Shown here: piece after piece, positions 26,628 through 34,708 of the stretch
Numbering within the stretch: the first letter of the stretch is position 1
Layout of the letters: each line of letters begins with the position of its first letter
DNA from: JBOHRE01 sp050732635
GTDB taxonomy: Bacteria; Gemmatimonadota; Gemmatimonadetes; Longimicrobiales; RSA9
Length of the DNA stretch: 45,966 nt
Direction of reading: 5' to 3'
Assembly: GCA_050732635.1 (NCBI GenBank)
Contig: JBOHRE010000015.1
Coordinates: 1 to 45,966 of the forward strand
Translations under genes and position numbers: made by a program
Notes under the pieces: generated by a model
The model's input: only the letters and a program-made list of their open reading frames with translations
What the model was told of the DNA's origin: nothing
Databases searched by the model: none

Positions 26628-27304
26628 ACAAAACCAAAACCAAAACCCCCGCGCTGCGCCCCAGCCCCAGCCCCAGCCCGAGCCCCAGCCCCACCACCGC
26701 GGACGCGACGCCGCAGGCGCTGATCGAGGCGGGGCGGCGGCTGTTTGCGCTGCGCGGCTTCGATGGGGCGTCGGTACGCGCGATCACGAGCGCGGCGGGC
26801 GCGAATCTGGGTGCGATCACCTACCACTTCGGCACGAAGGAGGAGTTCTACGAGCGGGTCGTGGAGGCGACGGTGGGTCCGTTCGCGGACGCAGTGGTGA
26901 GCGCGACGAGCGGAGCGTCGCCGGCGCTCGATCGGGTGGAGGCGGTGGTGCGTACCTACCTGGAATACCTGCTGGAGCATGGCGAGCTGCCGCGGTTCAT
27001 GCTGCAGGGGCTGGTGCTGCGGGAGCGTCCTCCGGAGGCGGCGTTACGGCACCTTCGGCGCATCGTGGGCGCGCTGGTGGGGCTGGTGCGTGAGGGGCAG
27101 GGCAGCGGTGAAATCCGTGCGGGTCATCCGGTCGTGCTGGGCATGGGCATCATCTCGCAGGCGGTGCATCTGGCGGTTACACAGCGGGCGCTCGCGGCGG
27201 TGACGGGTCTGGACCTAAGCGATCCGCGCACGCGGGCAGAGGTGCTGGAGAACGTGACGCAGACCGCGCGCCGCGGCTTGGCGGCGGCTGGGGAGGTATT
27301 GTGA
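26624..27304 (+). CDS. TetR-family regulator of the exporter operon
   Basis: A 226-residue protein from ATG 26624. The first 25 residues are low complexity (MNKTKTKTPALRP, then Ser-Pro repeats encoded by CCCCAG hexamers). The HTH follows near residues 30-80: 'ALIEAGRRLFALRGFDGASV' and 'AGANLGAITYHFGTKEEFYE'. The 'ANLGAI-YHF-KE' pattern is like E. coli CecR (YbiH), which governs the ybhGFSR exporter operon. The C-terminal domain is the ligand pocket. An inverted repeat sits on its start codon, suggesting autorepression. The TolC gene overlaps its stop. The inducer is unknown, but an exported toxic compound is likely. Confidence 0.88.
   Translation: MNKTKTKTPALRPSPSPSPSPSPTTADATPQALIEAGRRLFALRGFDGASVRAITSAAGANLGAITYHFGTKEEFYERVVEATVGPFADAVVSATSGASPALDRVEAVVRTYLEYLLEHGELPRFMLQGLVLRERPPEAALRHLRRIVGALVGLVREGQGSGEIRAGHPVVLGMGIISQAVHLAVTQRALAAVTGLDLSDPRTRAEVLENVTQTARRGLAAAGEVL
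26659..26692 (+). repeat. CCCCAG hexanucleotide microsatellite in the TetR gene
   Basis: A run of CCCCAG units, one changed to CCCGAG, encodes alternating Ser-Pro near the N-terminus. CCCCAG read on the other strand is CTGGGG, a rotation of the GGGGCT unit found in the sprA-like gene. Confidence 0.65.
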
Positions 27305-28674
27305 TGAATGCGGGACCTGGGACGTGGCGCTGGCTGCTGGCGGTGGCTCTCGTGGCGACGTCGCCCGTGCCATTATGCGCGCAGGATCCGGCTGCGGCGG
27401 AACCGCAGCCGCTGACGTTGCAGCAGGCGGTGCAGCAGGTGATGCAGACGGCACCCGCGCTCCGCGGGGCCGAGGCGGCAGTGGATCGTGGCCGGTCGGG
27501 GCTCCGGCATGCGGGTGCGGCGCGGCTGCCGGGACTCGCGCTGGAAGCGTCGGCGGTGCGTTTCGCGGAGCCGATGATCGTGGCGCCGCTACACGGGCTC
27601 GATCCGGGTCGGCCGCCGGTCTTCGATGAAACGCTGCTGCAGAGTCAGCTCGTGCTGTCGTGGACGGTGTGGGATGGCGGCGTGAGGTCGGCGCGGATCG
27701 AGCGCGCGGCGGCACTGCTGGGCGCAGCGGAGGCCGGACGCGAGGTGGTGCGGCAGGCGCTGCTGCTGGAGACGGTGCAGACGTATCTGGACGCCGTGCT
27801 CGCCGGCGAGGTGCTGCGCTCGCAGCGGGCGCGGCTGGATGCGGCAGAAGGCGAGCGGCAGCGAGCAGCGGATCTGCTCGCTCGTGGGACCGTGGCGCGG
27901 GTGGATGTTCTGCGAGCCGATGCCGCACTGAGCGCGGCTCGCGCCGAGGTGCTGGAGGCGAGCGGTGCGCGGGCCGTGGCCGACCGTTCGCTGGCGCGAT
28001 TGATGGGGCTGACCGCGGAGCCGGCGTGGACCGAGCTGGAGCCGCTGCGACTGGCCGCGCGTGAGGAGCTTCCCGATGGCGATGCGCTGGTCGCGCGCGC
28101 GCTGGCAGCCAGCTCCGAGCTCCAGGCCGCGCTGCGCCGAGTGGCCGCCGCCGCGGCGAGCGTCGCCGAGGCGCGTGCAGCATGGCTCCCTCGTTTGCAG
28201 GTCGGCGCGCGCTATACCGAATTCGCGTCGTCGCTGGGTCGAGAGAGCGGGGAGTGGCAGAGCGGCGTGTCACTCTCGTACCCGCTGTTCACCGGTGGCG
28301 CGCGCAACGCGGCGCACGCGGGCGCCGCGGCGGAGCTGGAGGAGGCGCAGGCGGATGCCGCACAGGTCGAGCTGCGGGTGCGGCAGGCGCTCGACGTGGC
28401 GAGAACGGCGTTCGAGACGGCAGGTGCGCGGATCAGCGCGTTGGCAGCGGCCGTCGCGCAGGCGGAGGAGGTCGCGCGGATCGAGCGGCTCGCGCTGGAG
28501 GTGGGCGCGGGCGTGCAGACGAACTATCTGACAGCGGAGGCGGAGCTGCTGCGTACGCGTGTGGCCTTGCACGGGGCGAGGCATGCCGAGCTGGTGGCGC
28601 GGGCCGAGTTGGCGCGCCTGATCGGCGAGCTGAGCGAGACGTGGCTCAGCACGAACCTGGAGGCGGTGCCGTGA
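27304..28674 (+). CDS. TolC-family outer-membrane efflux channel
   Basis: A 456-residue protein. ATG 27304 follows GGAGG by seven bases, and GTG 27301 is the alternative. A signal peptide ('WLLAVALVATSPVPLCAQ') precedes two repeated halves of the outer-membrane-efflux fold: 'PLTLQQAVQQVMQTAPALRG' near residue 35, and 'ALRRVAAAAASVAEARAAW' near 275. The membrane strands 'QLVLSWTVWDGG' and 'GVSLSYPLFTGGARN' are the classic YPLF(D/T)GG segments. It gives the exporter its own exit duct through the outer membrane. E. coli ybhGFSR has no such gene and relies on a shared TolC. Confidence 0.93.
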   Translation: MNAGPGTWRWLLAVALVATSPVPLCAQDPAAAEPQPLTLQQAVQQVMQTAPALRGAEAAVDRGRSGLRHAGAARLPGLALEASAVRFAEPMIVAPLHGLDPGRPPVFDETLLQSQLVLSWTVWDGGVRSARIERAAALLGAAEAGREVVRQALLLETVQTYLDAVLAGEVLRSQRARLDAAEGERQRAADLLARGTVARVDVLRADAALSAARAEVLEASGARAVADRSLARLMGLTAEPAWTELEPLRLAAREELPDGDALVARALAASSELQAALRRVAAAAASVAEARAAWLPRLQVGARYTEFASSLGRESGEWQSGVSLSYPLFTGGARNAAHAGAAAELEEAQADAAQVELRVRQALDVARTAFETAGARISALAAAVAQAEEVARIERLALEVGAGVQTNYLTAEAELLRTRVALHGARHAELVARAELARLIGELSETWLSTNLEAVP

Positions 28675-29690
28675 ACAGCGGGAACGGGAACGCGCGGCGG
28701 AAGCGGGTCGTGGCGATCGTGGTGGCCGCGGTTGTACTGACCGCAGCGGCTGCGTGGCTGCTGCTGCGCGGGAGCGCGCAGGATCGCGATACGCTGATGG
28801 CATCGGGCACGGTCGAGGCACGCGAGGCGGACCTGGGCTTTCAGAGCGCCGGCAGGATCACCGACATCGTCGTGCGCGAGGGGACGACGGTCGCCGCGGG
28901 CGCGCTGCTGGCGCGCCTGGACGCGGCCGAGCTCGAGGCGCGCGTGGCGCAGGCCGAGGCGCAGCTCGCTGCGGCGCAGGCTCGTCTGCAGGAGCTGGAG
29001 CGAGGCGCGCGGCCGCAGGAGCGGGCGCAGTCGAGGGCGGCGCTGGACGCGGCGCGGGAGCGTACGGAGGAGGCGGCTCGCGGGCTCGACCGTGCGCGGC
29101 AGCTGCACGAAGCTGGCGCGATCTCGCAGGAGGCGCTCGAGCGAGCGCAAACCGCATTCGACGTCGCACGGTCGCAGCAGACGCAGGCAGAGCAACAGCT
29201 CCAGCTCGTGCTCGACGGCGCGCGGCCAGAGCAGGTGGAGGCGCAGCGTGCGCTGGTGCGGCAGGCCGAGGCGCTCCTCGAGCAGGCGCGGGCGTCACTG
29301 GATCAAGCGTCGATCCGCGCCCCGTTCGCCGGTGTGCTGACCGTGCGCCATCGCGAGCGGGGCGAAACCGTGGCTCCTGGTCTGCCGGTGGTGAGTGTCA
29401 TGGACCCGTCCGACCGATGGGTCCGCATCTACATCCGCGAGGATGCGATCGGACGCGTCGCGCTGGGGCAACGCGCGAGGATCCGCGCCGACAGCTATCC
29501 GGATTCGCTGTTCGCCGGCCGTGTCACCTTCATCGCGAGCGAAGCCGAGTTCACCCCGCGCAACGTGCAGACGGCGGAGGAGCGCGTGCGGCTGGTGTAC
29601 GGCGTCAACGTGGGGATCGAGGGTGATCGGGGGCTCGCACTGAAGCCGGGCATGCCGGCCGATGTGTGGCTCGAGCTGAACGGCCGATGA
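28671..29690 (+). CDS. HlyD/YbhG-type periplasmic adaptor
   Basis: A 339-residue membrane fusion protein from GTG 28671, which overlaps the TolC stop by four bases and follows GGAGG. One N-terminal membrane helix ('VVAIVVAAVVLTAAAAWLLL'), a biotinyl-lipoyl half ('GRITDIVVREGTTVAAGALL'), a long coiled coil near residues 85-215 and the returning lipoyl half ('ASIRAPFAGVLTVRHRERGE') are present. A beta-barrel region ('DRWVRIYIREDAIGRVALGQ') follows. It links the inner-membrane ABC permeases to the TolC channel. Layout and length match YbhG. Confidence 0.93.
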   Translation: MNSGNGNARRKRVVAIVVAAVVLTAAAAWLLLRGSAQDRDTLMASGTVEAREADLGFQSAGRITDIVVREGTTVAAGALLARLDAAELEARVAQAEAQLAAAQARLQELERGARPQERAQSRAALDAARERTEEAARGLDRARQLHEAGAISQEALERAQTAFDVARSQQTQAEQQLQLVLDGARPEQVEAQRALVRQAEALLEQARASLDQASIRAPFAGVLTVRHRERGETVAPGLPVVSVMDPSDRWVRIYIREDAIGRVALGQRARIRADSYPDSLFAGRVTFIASEAEFTPRNVQTAEERVRLVYGVNVGIEGDRGLALKPGMPADVWLELNGR

Positions 29691-30628
29691 GCGAGCCCGA
29701 CGCGGTCCTGCTGCGCACGGCCGGCCTCACTCGCCGGTTCGGTGACCAGGTCGCTGTCGATCGACTCGACATCGTCGTTGCGCGCGGTGAGCTGTTCGGG
29801 CTGGTCGGTCCGGACGGAGCTGGCAAGACCACGACGCTACGCATGCTCGCGGGGGTGCTGCCGCCGAGCGCAGGCGACGCCTGGATCGGCGGCCTGAGCG
29901 TGCGCGAGCAACCCGAGAGCGTGAAGCCGCGGCTGGCGTACATGGCGCAGCGCTTCGGTCTCTACGAGGACCTGACCGTGCGCGAGAACATCGACTTCTA
30001 TGCCAGCCTGTATCACGTGCCGCGCTCCACGCGGGAGGATCGACTCGAGCGTCTGTACGCGTTTTCCGGACTGGGCCCGTTCGAGCGGCGGCTGGCCGGC
30101 GCGCTCTCGGGCGGCATGAAGCAGAAGCTTTCGCTCTGCTGTGCGCTGATCCACCGGCCTGAGCTCCTGCTATTGGACGAGCCCACCTTCGGCGTCGACC
30201 CGATCTCGCGTCGTGACTTGTGGCTGATCCTGCACGAGATGATCGCGGACGGCGTGACCATCCTGGTCAGCACCGCGTATATGGACGAGGCGGAGCGCTG
30301 CGATCGCGTCGCGCTGCTGGACCATGGACGGGTGCTGGCGACCGCTGCACCCGCTGCTTTGCAGCAGACCTTGCCGGGGCAGCTGCTGGCCGTGCAGACG
30401 ACCGAGCCCCGGCGTGCGCGCGATGTGCTGCGCGCGGCGCCGGGCGTGCGGCGAGCGGTGCTGTTCGGCAATGCGGTGCACGTGCTGCTGCAGCAGCATG
30501 CGTCGGCAGCCGGTGCGGCCGAGGCGCTCACGACCGCCGGCGTTCCGATCGACCGCATGGAGCCGATCGCCGCGACACTCGAGGACATCTTCATCGAGCG
30601 CGTTGCGACCACGGGCCAGCATGCCTGA
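29687..30628 (+). CDS. ABC transporter ATPase 1 (YbhF N-half-like)
   Basis: A 313-residue ATPase from ATG 29687 (ATGA overlap with the adaptor). Walker A 'GPDGAGKTTT' near residue 43, signature 'LSGGMKQK' and Walker B 'LLLLDEP' are normal. The switch (H-loop) position reads 'STAYMDEAE', with Ala where His is expected. The protein therefore supplies a good signature but a weak catalytic switch. In E. coli YbhF the two ATPase halves are one polypeptide; here they are two genes overlapping by eight bases. Confidence 0.93.
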   Translation: MSEPDAVLLRTAGLTRRFGDQVAVDRLDIVVARGELFGLVGPDGAGKTTTLRMLAGVLPPSAGDAWIGGLSVREQPESVKPRLAYMAQRFGLYEDLTVRENIDFYASLYHVPRSTREDRLERLYAFSGLGPFERRLAGALSGGMKQKLSLCCALIHRPELLLLDEPTFGVDPISRRDLWLILHEMIADGVTILVSTAYMDEAERCDRVALLDHGRVLATAAPAALQQTLPGQLLAVQTTEPRRARDVLRAAPGVRRAVLFGNAVHVLLQQHASAAGAAEALTTAGVPIDRMEPIAATLEDIFIERVATTGQHA

Positions 30629-31559
30629 TGCAGTCACGGTCCATACCCTGACGCGCTCGTTCGGTGATTTCGTCGCCGTCGACGGTGTGAGCTTCGCCGT
30701 CCGCCGCGGCGAGATCTTCGGCTTTCTCGGACCGAACGGCGCCGGCAAGACGACGACCATCAGGATGCTGGCCGGATTGCTCCGCCCGACGGCGGGTGGC
30801 GGCACGGTGGCGGGCTTCGATATCGGAACCGAGCAGCATGCGATCCGCTCGCGCATCGGCTACATGTCGCAGCGATTCTCGCTCTACGGCGATCTCACGG
30901 TCCACGAGAACATCGATCTGTTCGCGGGGCTTTACGGCGTCCGGGGCCAGCGTCGCGCTGCGCGCCGTGAATGGATCCTGGACATGGCGGGCCTGCAGCG
31001 TGAGCAGGCACGGCTGACCGCCGACCTGCCTCTCGGGTGGAAGCAGCGGCTGGCCCTGGGCTGCGCCCTGCTGCACGAGCCGGAGATCCTGTTCCTCGAC
31101 GAGCCCACCTCCGGCGTCGATCCGCTGGCTCGCCGCGCGTTCTGGGATCTGATCGACGAGCTGGCGAGCCGCGAGACCACCGTTCTGGTCAGCACGCATT
31201 ACATGGAGGAGGCGGAGTACTGCAACCGTCTGTTGCTGATGAACCGGGGTCGGTTGATCGCGGAAGGGTCGCCGGCGGCGCTGCGCGGGCTCATGCGCGA
31301 GCCGATCATCGAGCTGCAGACCGCGGATCCGGCCGCCGCCGTCGAGGCGCTGCGCGGGGTGGAGGGCGTGCTCGAGGCGTCCATGTTCGGCCGTGCCGTG
31401 CACGTCGTGATCGCGCCGGACCCGCTCATGGATTCGCGCCTGCGAGCGGCGCTGGCCGCGCGCGGGCTGGACTGCCACGGGCTGCGCGAGGTCGCGCCGA
31501 CGCTCGAGGATGTGTTCGTCGCACTCGTCCGCCGCGAGGGCGGCGCGCGCAGCGGCTGA
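30621..31559 (+). CDS. ABC transporter ATPase 2 (YbhF C-half-like)
   Basis: A 312-residue ATPase from ATG 30621. Walker A 'GPNGAGKTTT', Walker B 'ILFLDEP' and H-loop 'STHYMEEAE' are normal, but the signature is 'LPLGWKQR' instead of LSGG. Paired with ATPase 1, the dimer would have one complete ATP site (this Walker/H-loop with the LSGG of ATPase 1) and one degenerate site. It overlaps ATPase 1 by eight bases and is followed six bases later by the first permease. Confidence 0.93.
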   Translation: MPDAVTVHTLTRSFGDFVAVDGVSFAVRRGEIFGFLGPNGAGKTTTIRMLAGLLRPTAGGGTVAGFDIGTEQHAIRSRIGYMSQRFSLYGDLTVHENIDLFAGLYGVRGQRRAARREWILDMAGLQREQARLTADLPLGWKQRLALGCALLHEPEILFLDEPTSGVDPLARRAFWDLIDELASRETTVLVSTHYMEEAEYCNRLLLMNRGRLIAEGSPAALRGLMREPIIELQTADPAAAVEALRGVEGVLEASMFGRAVHVVIAPDPLMDSRLRAALAARGLDCHGLREVAPTLEDVFVALVRREGGARSG

Positions 31560-31565
31560 GGGTCG

Positions 31566-32687
31566 GTGTTGAGCACGACGCGCTTGCTCGCCATGGCAAG
31601 GAAGGAGTGGATCCAGCTCCGACGCGACCGGAGGAGCATGGCGCTGGCCTTCGCCCTGCCGGTGCTGCTGCTGCTGTTCTTCGGCTACGCGATCACCTGG
31701 GATGTGAAGGATCTGCAGCTGGCCGTCCTGGATCAGGACCGCTCGCGCGCCAGCCGCGGCCTGGTCGATGCCTTCGCCGCCAGCGGCTACTTCAGCGTGG
31801 TTCGGCGGCTGGACCGTGCGGCCGAGAGCGATCGGCTACTCGAGCAAGGCACGGTCGACGCGATCCTGGTGATCCCGCGCGGCTTCATGCGCGACCTGGC
31901 GGCGGACCGGATCGCACCCGTGCAGCTGCTGCTGGATGGCGCGGACGCGAATACGGCGACGATCGCGCTGAACTACGCCGACGCGATCACCGCACGGTAC
32001 TCGCGCGGCGTGCTGCTACGCGGCCGGCGCCTCGAACCGCCGGCAGTCGCCGAGATTCGCGTGTGGTACAATCCCACGTTGGAGAGCCGGAACATGATCG
32101 TGCCCGGCCTGATCGCAGTCATCATGTCGATCATCGCCGCCATGCTGACGGCTCTGACGATTGCACGGGAATGGGAGCGCGGCACGCTCGAGCAGCTCGT
32201 CGCCACACCCGTGCACCGGCTCGAGGTCGTCTTCGGCAAGCTGATCCCGTACATCGGCATCGGCCTGCTCGACGTCTGCTTCGCGGTGCTCGCCGGCATC
32301 ATCATCTTCGGCGTCCCCTTTCGCGGCAGTGTGCTACTGCTGGGCGCGCTGACGCTGCTCTTCCTGATCGGTGCGCTCGGCCTCGGCATCTTCATCTCTG
32401 CCGTGCTGCGCAGCCAGGTGCTCGCGACCCAGGTAGCGATGGTCGCCACCTACCTGCCGGCACTGCTGCTCTCCGGATTCCTCTACGACATCGCCAGCAT
32501 GCCCGCCGCGCTGCGCGCAGTGACGTACGCGATCCCGGCGCGGTACTACATCGCCGTCACGCGCGGCGTATTCCTCAAGGGTGTCGGCATCGAGGTGCTG
32601 TGGATCCAGGCGCTCTCGATGCTGATCTTCGCCCTCATCGGACTTGCGCTGGCCACCGTCTTCTTTCGCAAGCGGATCAGCGCATGA
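31566..32687 (+). CDS. ABC-2 type permease 1 (YbhS-like)
   Basis: A 373-residue membrane protein from GTG 31566. 'LLAMARKEWIQLRRDRRSMA' precedes the first helix ('LALPVLLLLFFGYAI'-type), followed by a large periplasmic domain to about residue 170. Five helices make up the C-terminal half. 'REWERGTLEQLVATPVHRLE' near residue 200 is the cytoplasmic elbow that contacts the ATPases in ABC-2 exporters. The pair of permeases forms the transmembrane path of a YbhFSR-like exporter. Confidence 0.92.
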   Translation: MLSTTRLLAMARKEWIQLRRDRRSMALAFALPVLLLLFFGYAITWDVKDLQLAVLDQDRSRASRGLVDAFAASGYFSVVRRLDRAAESDRLLEQGTVDAILVIPRGFMRDLAADRIAPVQLLLDGADANTATIALNYADAITARYSRGVLLRGRRLEPPAVAEIRVWYNPTLESRNMIVPGLIAVIMSIIAAMLTALTIAREWERGTLEQLVATPVHRLEVVFGKLIPYIGIGLLDVCFAVLAGIIIFGVPFRGSVLLLGALTLLFLIGALGLGIFISAVLRSQVLATQVAMVATYLPALLLSGFLYDIASMPAALRAVTYAIPARYYIAVTRGVFLKGVGIEVLWIQALSMLIFALIGLALATVFFRKRISA

Positions 32688-33805
32688 ACGCGGCGGGCTC
32701 CTGGCAGCGCATCCTGGCGCTGGTGCGTAAGGAATGGCGCCAGCTATTCCGGGATCCCAAGACCAAGCGGATCATCTTCGTCTCGCCGGTCATCCAGCTT
32801 CTGTTGTTCGGCTACGCAGTCAACACGGACGTGCACCACGTCGCGACGGTGGTGGTCGACCAGGACGGCACCGCCGCCTCGCGCGCGCTGGTCGATGCTC
32901 TGACCGCCGGCGAGTACTTCGTGGTGGCGCGCCGGTCGCAGGACAGCCGCACGCTGCAGCATGAGCTGGACGCTGGCCGGGCGACGCTCGGCGTCATGAT
33001 CCCGCAGGGGTTCTCCGCCGACCTCGCCGCCGGTCGCGGCGCACGAGTGCAGATGCTGATCGACGGGACGAACTCGAACACGGCGACCGTGGCGCAGGGC
33101 TATGCCGGCCGCATCATGCAGCAGTTCGGCCGCGAGCACGCCACGCGACAGCTGCCGAACGGTGCCGTCGAGCTGCGCGCCCGAGCCTGGTACAACCCCG
33201 AGCTGGCGAGCCGCGTCTACAACGTGCCGGCCGTGATTGGCGCGCTGCTGCTGCTGATGTGCCTGCTGCTCACGGCCCTCGCCGTGGTACGCGAGCGTGA
33301 GCTCGGCACGCTCGAGCAGCTGCTGGTCAGCCCGCTCACACCGACCGAGCTGATCCTCGGCAAGACGCTGCCTGTCGCCCTCGTGGCGCTGATCGATCTG
33401 GTGCTGATCAGTACCGTGGCGATCCTGTGGTTCGATGTGCCGTTCCGCGGCAGTGCCTTTGCCCTTCTCATCGGCGCCCTGGTCTACATCATAGCCTCGC
33501 TCGGCACCGGTCTGCTCATCTCTACGGTGTCACGCACCCAGCAGGAGGCATTCATGGGCATGTTTCTGCTCATCCTGCCCGCCCTGGTGCTCTCCGGATT
33601 CCTCTACCCGATTCACACGATGCCGCAGATCTTCCAATGGCTCACGCTGCTGAACCCCGTGCGCTACTTCCTCGAGATCGTGCGCGCGATCTTCCTGAAG
33701 GGCGCCGGCATCGCCGACCTCTGGCCGCAGTACCTCGCCCTCACGCTCATGGCCATGCTCGTGCTGAGCCTCGCCCGGCGACGCTTTGCGAGGACCATGG
33801 CATAG
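32684..33805 (+). CDS. ABC-2 type permease 2 (YbhR-like)
   Basis: A 373-residue protein from ATG 32684, overlapping permease 1 by four bases. Same layout: 'ALVRKEWRQLFRDPKTKRII', first helix, periplasmic domain and five C-terminal helices. The elbow 'RERELGTLEQLLVSPLTPTE' is near residue 205, and 'LPALVLSGFLYPIHTMPQIF' near 300. 'QLLLFGYAVNTDVHHVATVV' is highly typical of YbhR. It ends the seven-gene operon; no clear terminator follows. Confidence 0.92.
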   Translation: MNAAGSWQRILALVRKEWRQLFRDPKTKRIIFVSPVIQLLLFGYAVNTDVHHVATVVVDQDGTAASRALVDALTAGEYFVVARRSQDSRTLQHELDAGRATLGVMIPQGFSADLAAGRGARVQMLIDGTNSNTATVAQGYAGRIMQQFGREHATRQLPNGAVELRARAWYNPELASRVYNVPAVIGALLLLMCLLLTALAVVRERELGTLEQLLVSPLTPTELILGKTLPVALVALIDLVLISTVAILWFDVPFRGSAFALLIGALVYIIASLGTGLLISTVSRTQQEAFMGMFLLILPALVLSGFLYPIHTMPQIFQWLTLLNPVRYFLEIVRAIFLKGAGIADLWPQYLALTLMAMLVLSLARRRFARTMA

Positions 33806-33861
33806 CCGCGGACGCCGCCATTGCGTCCCGTGACGGGGCCTCGTTCGTCGGCGCTGCTGAC

Positions 33862-34194
33862 TCAGAACTCCGGCCGCAACGCCTCTTCCGCCGCTTCGAA
33901 CTGCGTGATCCGCACCGCCCCCTCCGGAAATCGCGCCACGATCTCCAGCTCCCCACCCATCGCCGCGATCACCGAGCGCAACGTGCTGATATGCATGTCC
34001 GCCCGCCGCTCAAGCTTCGAGACCGCGGATTGGTATGTGCCCAGGCGCGTCGCCAGCTCCTCCTGCGTCAGGTCTCGCGATCGCCGCAGCTCGTCCAGCT
34101 GCATCGCGGCCGCGATCGAGTCCGCCCGCCGTTGTGCGCGCTCCCTGACTTCCGCTGGAAGCTCCGCCTGCAGCTCCCGATACTTGTTGCCCAT
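33862..34194 (-). CDS. HigA-like XRE-family antitoxin
   Basis: A 110-residue protein from ATG 34194 on the minus strand, with AGGAG seven bases upstream. The HTH lies near residues 33-70 ('LRRSRDLTQEELATRLGTYQ', then 'SAVSKLERRADMHISTLRSV'). The tail 'MGGELEIVARFPEGAVRITQ' is typical of antitoxins paired with HigB toxins. It lies 75 bases after the toxin gene, in the toxin-first order usual for higBA. It should repress the module and neutralise the toxin. Confidence 0.88.
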   Translation of the reverse strand: MGNKYRELQAELPAEVRERAQRRADSIAAAMQLDELRRSRDLTQEELATRLGTYQSAVSKLERRADMHISTLRSVIAAMGGELEIVARFPEGAVRITQFEAAEEALRPEF

Positions 34195-34229
34195 GCCTGC
34201 ACTCCTGCTCCTGCCGCGGCTGATTGGGG

Positions 34230-34275
34230 CTGTGAGACAGCTTTTCGCTGCACTACGTATACCACGACCTCACAG
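34230..34275. promoter_or_regulatory. Inverted repeat between the HigB and HigA genes
   Basis: CTGTGAG (34230-34236) and CTCACAG (34269-34275) form a perfect 7-bp inverted repeat around 32 bases that include GTATAC. GGAAC/GTTCC arms (34275-34290) lie beside it. It could be an operator or an internal promoter region that lets the antitoxin be made separately. Confidence 0.35.
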
Positions 34276-34545
34276 GAACTTACAGGTTCCCTCCACCAAC
34301 AGGATGACGCGCCGCGCCGGATCGTACCGGTACAGCACCTCCGTCGCGATCCCTTCCTCCTCGATCCGCAGGCCCCACAATCGCTGTTCGGCCGGCGCTC
34401 CCGGCCCACCGCCGCGCGCCTGACCGAGTAGCGGGCCGCCTCGCTCCAGAACCTGGACCAACGCGTCGATCCGGCCGCGCTGCTCGAGCGTCAGAGATGC
34501 CCACCAGCGACCGAATGACTCGGTGTATTCGACCTCCCAGTTCAC
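34270..34545 (-). CDS. HigB/RelE-like toxin, short C-terminus
   Basis: A 91-residue protein; I chose GTG 34545, and GTG 34557 is possible. 'WEVEYTESFGRWWASLTLEQ', 'LVQVLERGGPLLGQAR', 'LWGLRIEEEGIATEVLYRYD' and 'RRVILLVEG' follow the HigB (phage-derived Gp49-like) fold. Family members usually continue after 'ILLxxG' with about 20-25 residues (DKTG..RWY.. and an IPxAD helix) that include a catalytic region. Here the stop comes five residues later, and neither other frame restores the tail. The toxin may be inactive or a short variant. It precedes the HigA-like gene. Confidence 0.75.
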   Translation of the reverse strand: MNWEVEYTESFGRWWASLTLEQRGRIDALVQVLERGGPLLGQARGGGPGAPAEQRLWGLRIEEEGIATEVLYRYDPARRVILLVEGTCKFL

Positions 34546-34708
34546 CCTGGCTACCACCCATTCAGCGGTGAGCGCATTCCGCGCGGTGCATAATGGCGAG
34601 TCTCCGGCGGGGGTGTCAACAAATGTTTCTGGGCGCCGCCGGCAACGCACCGGCACGCCCGCTGCACCTCGGCGCCCGACACGCCGTTCAGAGAGGACAG
34701 TGACTGGG

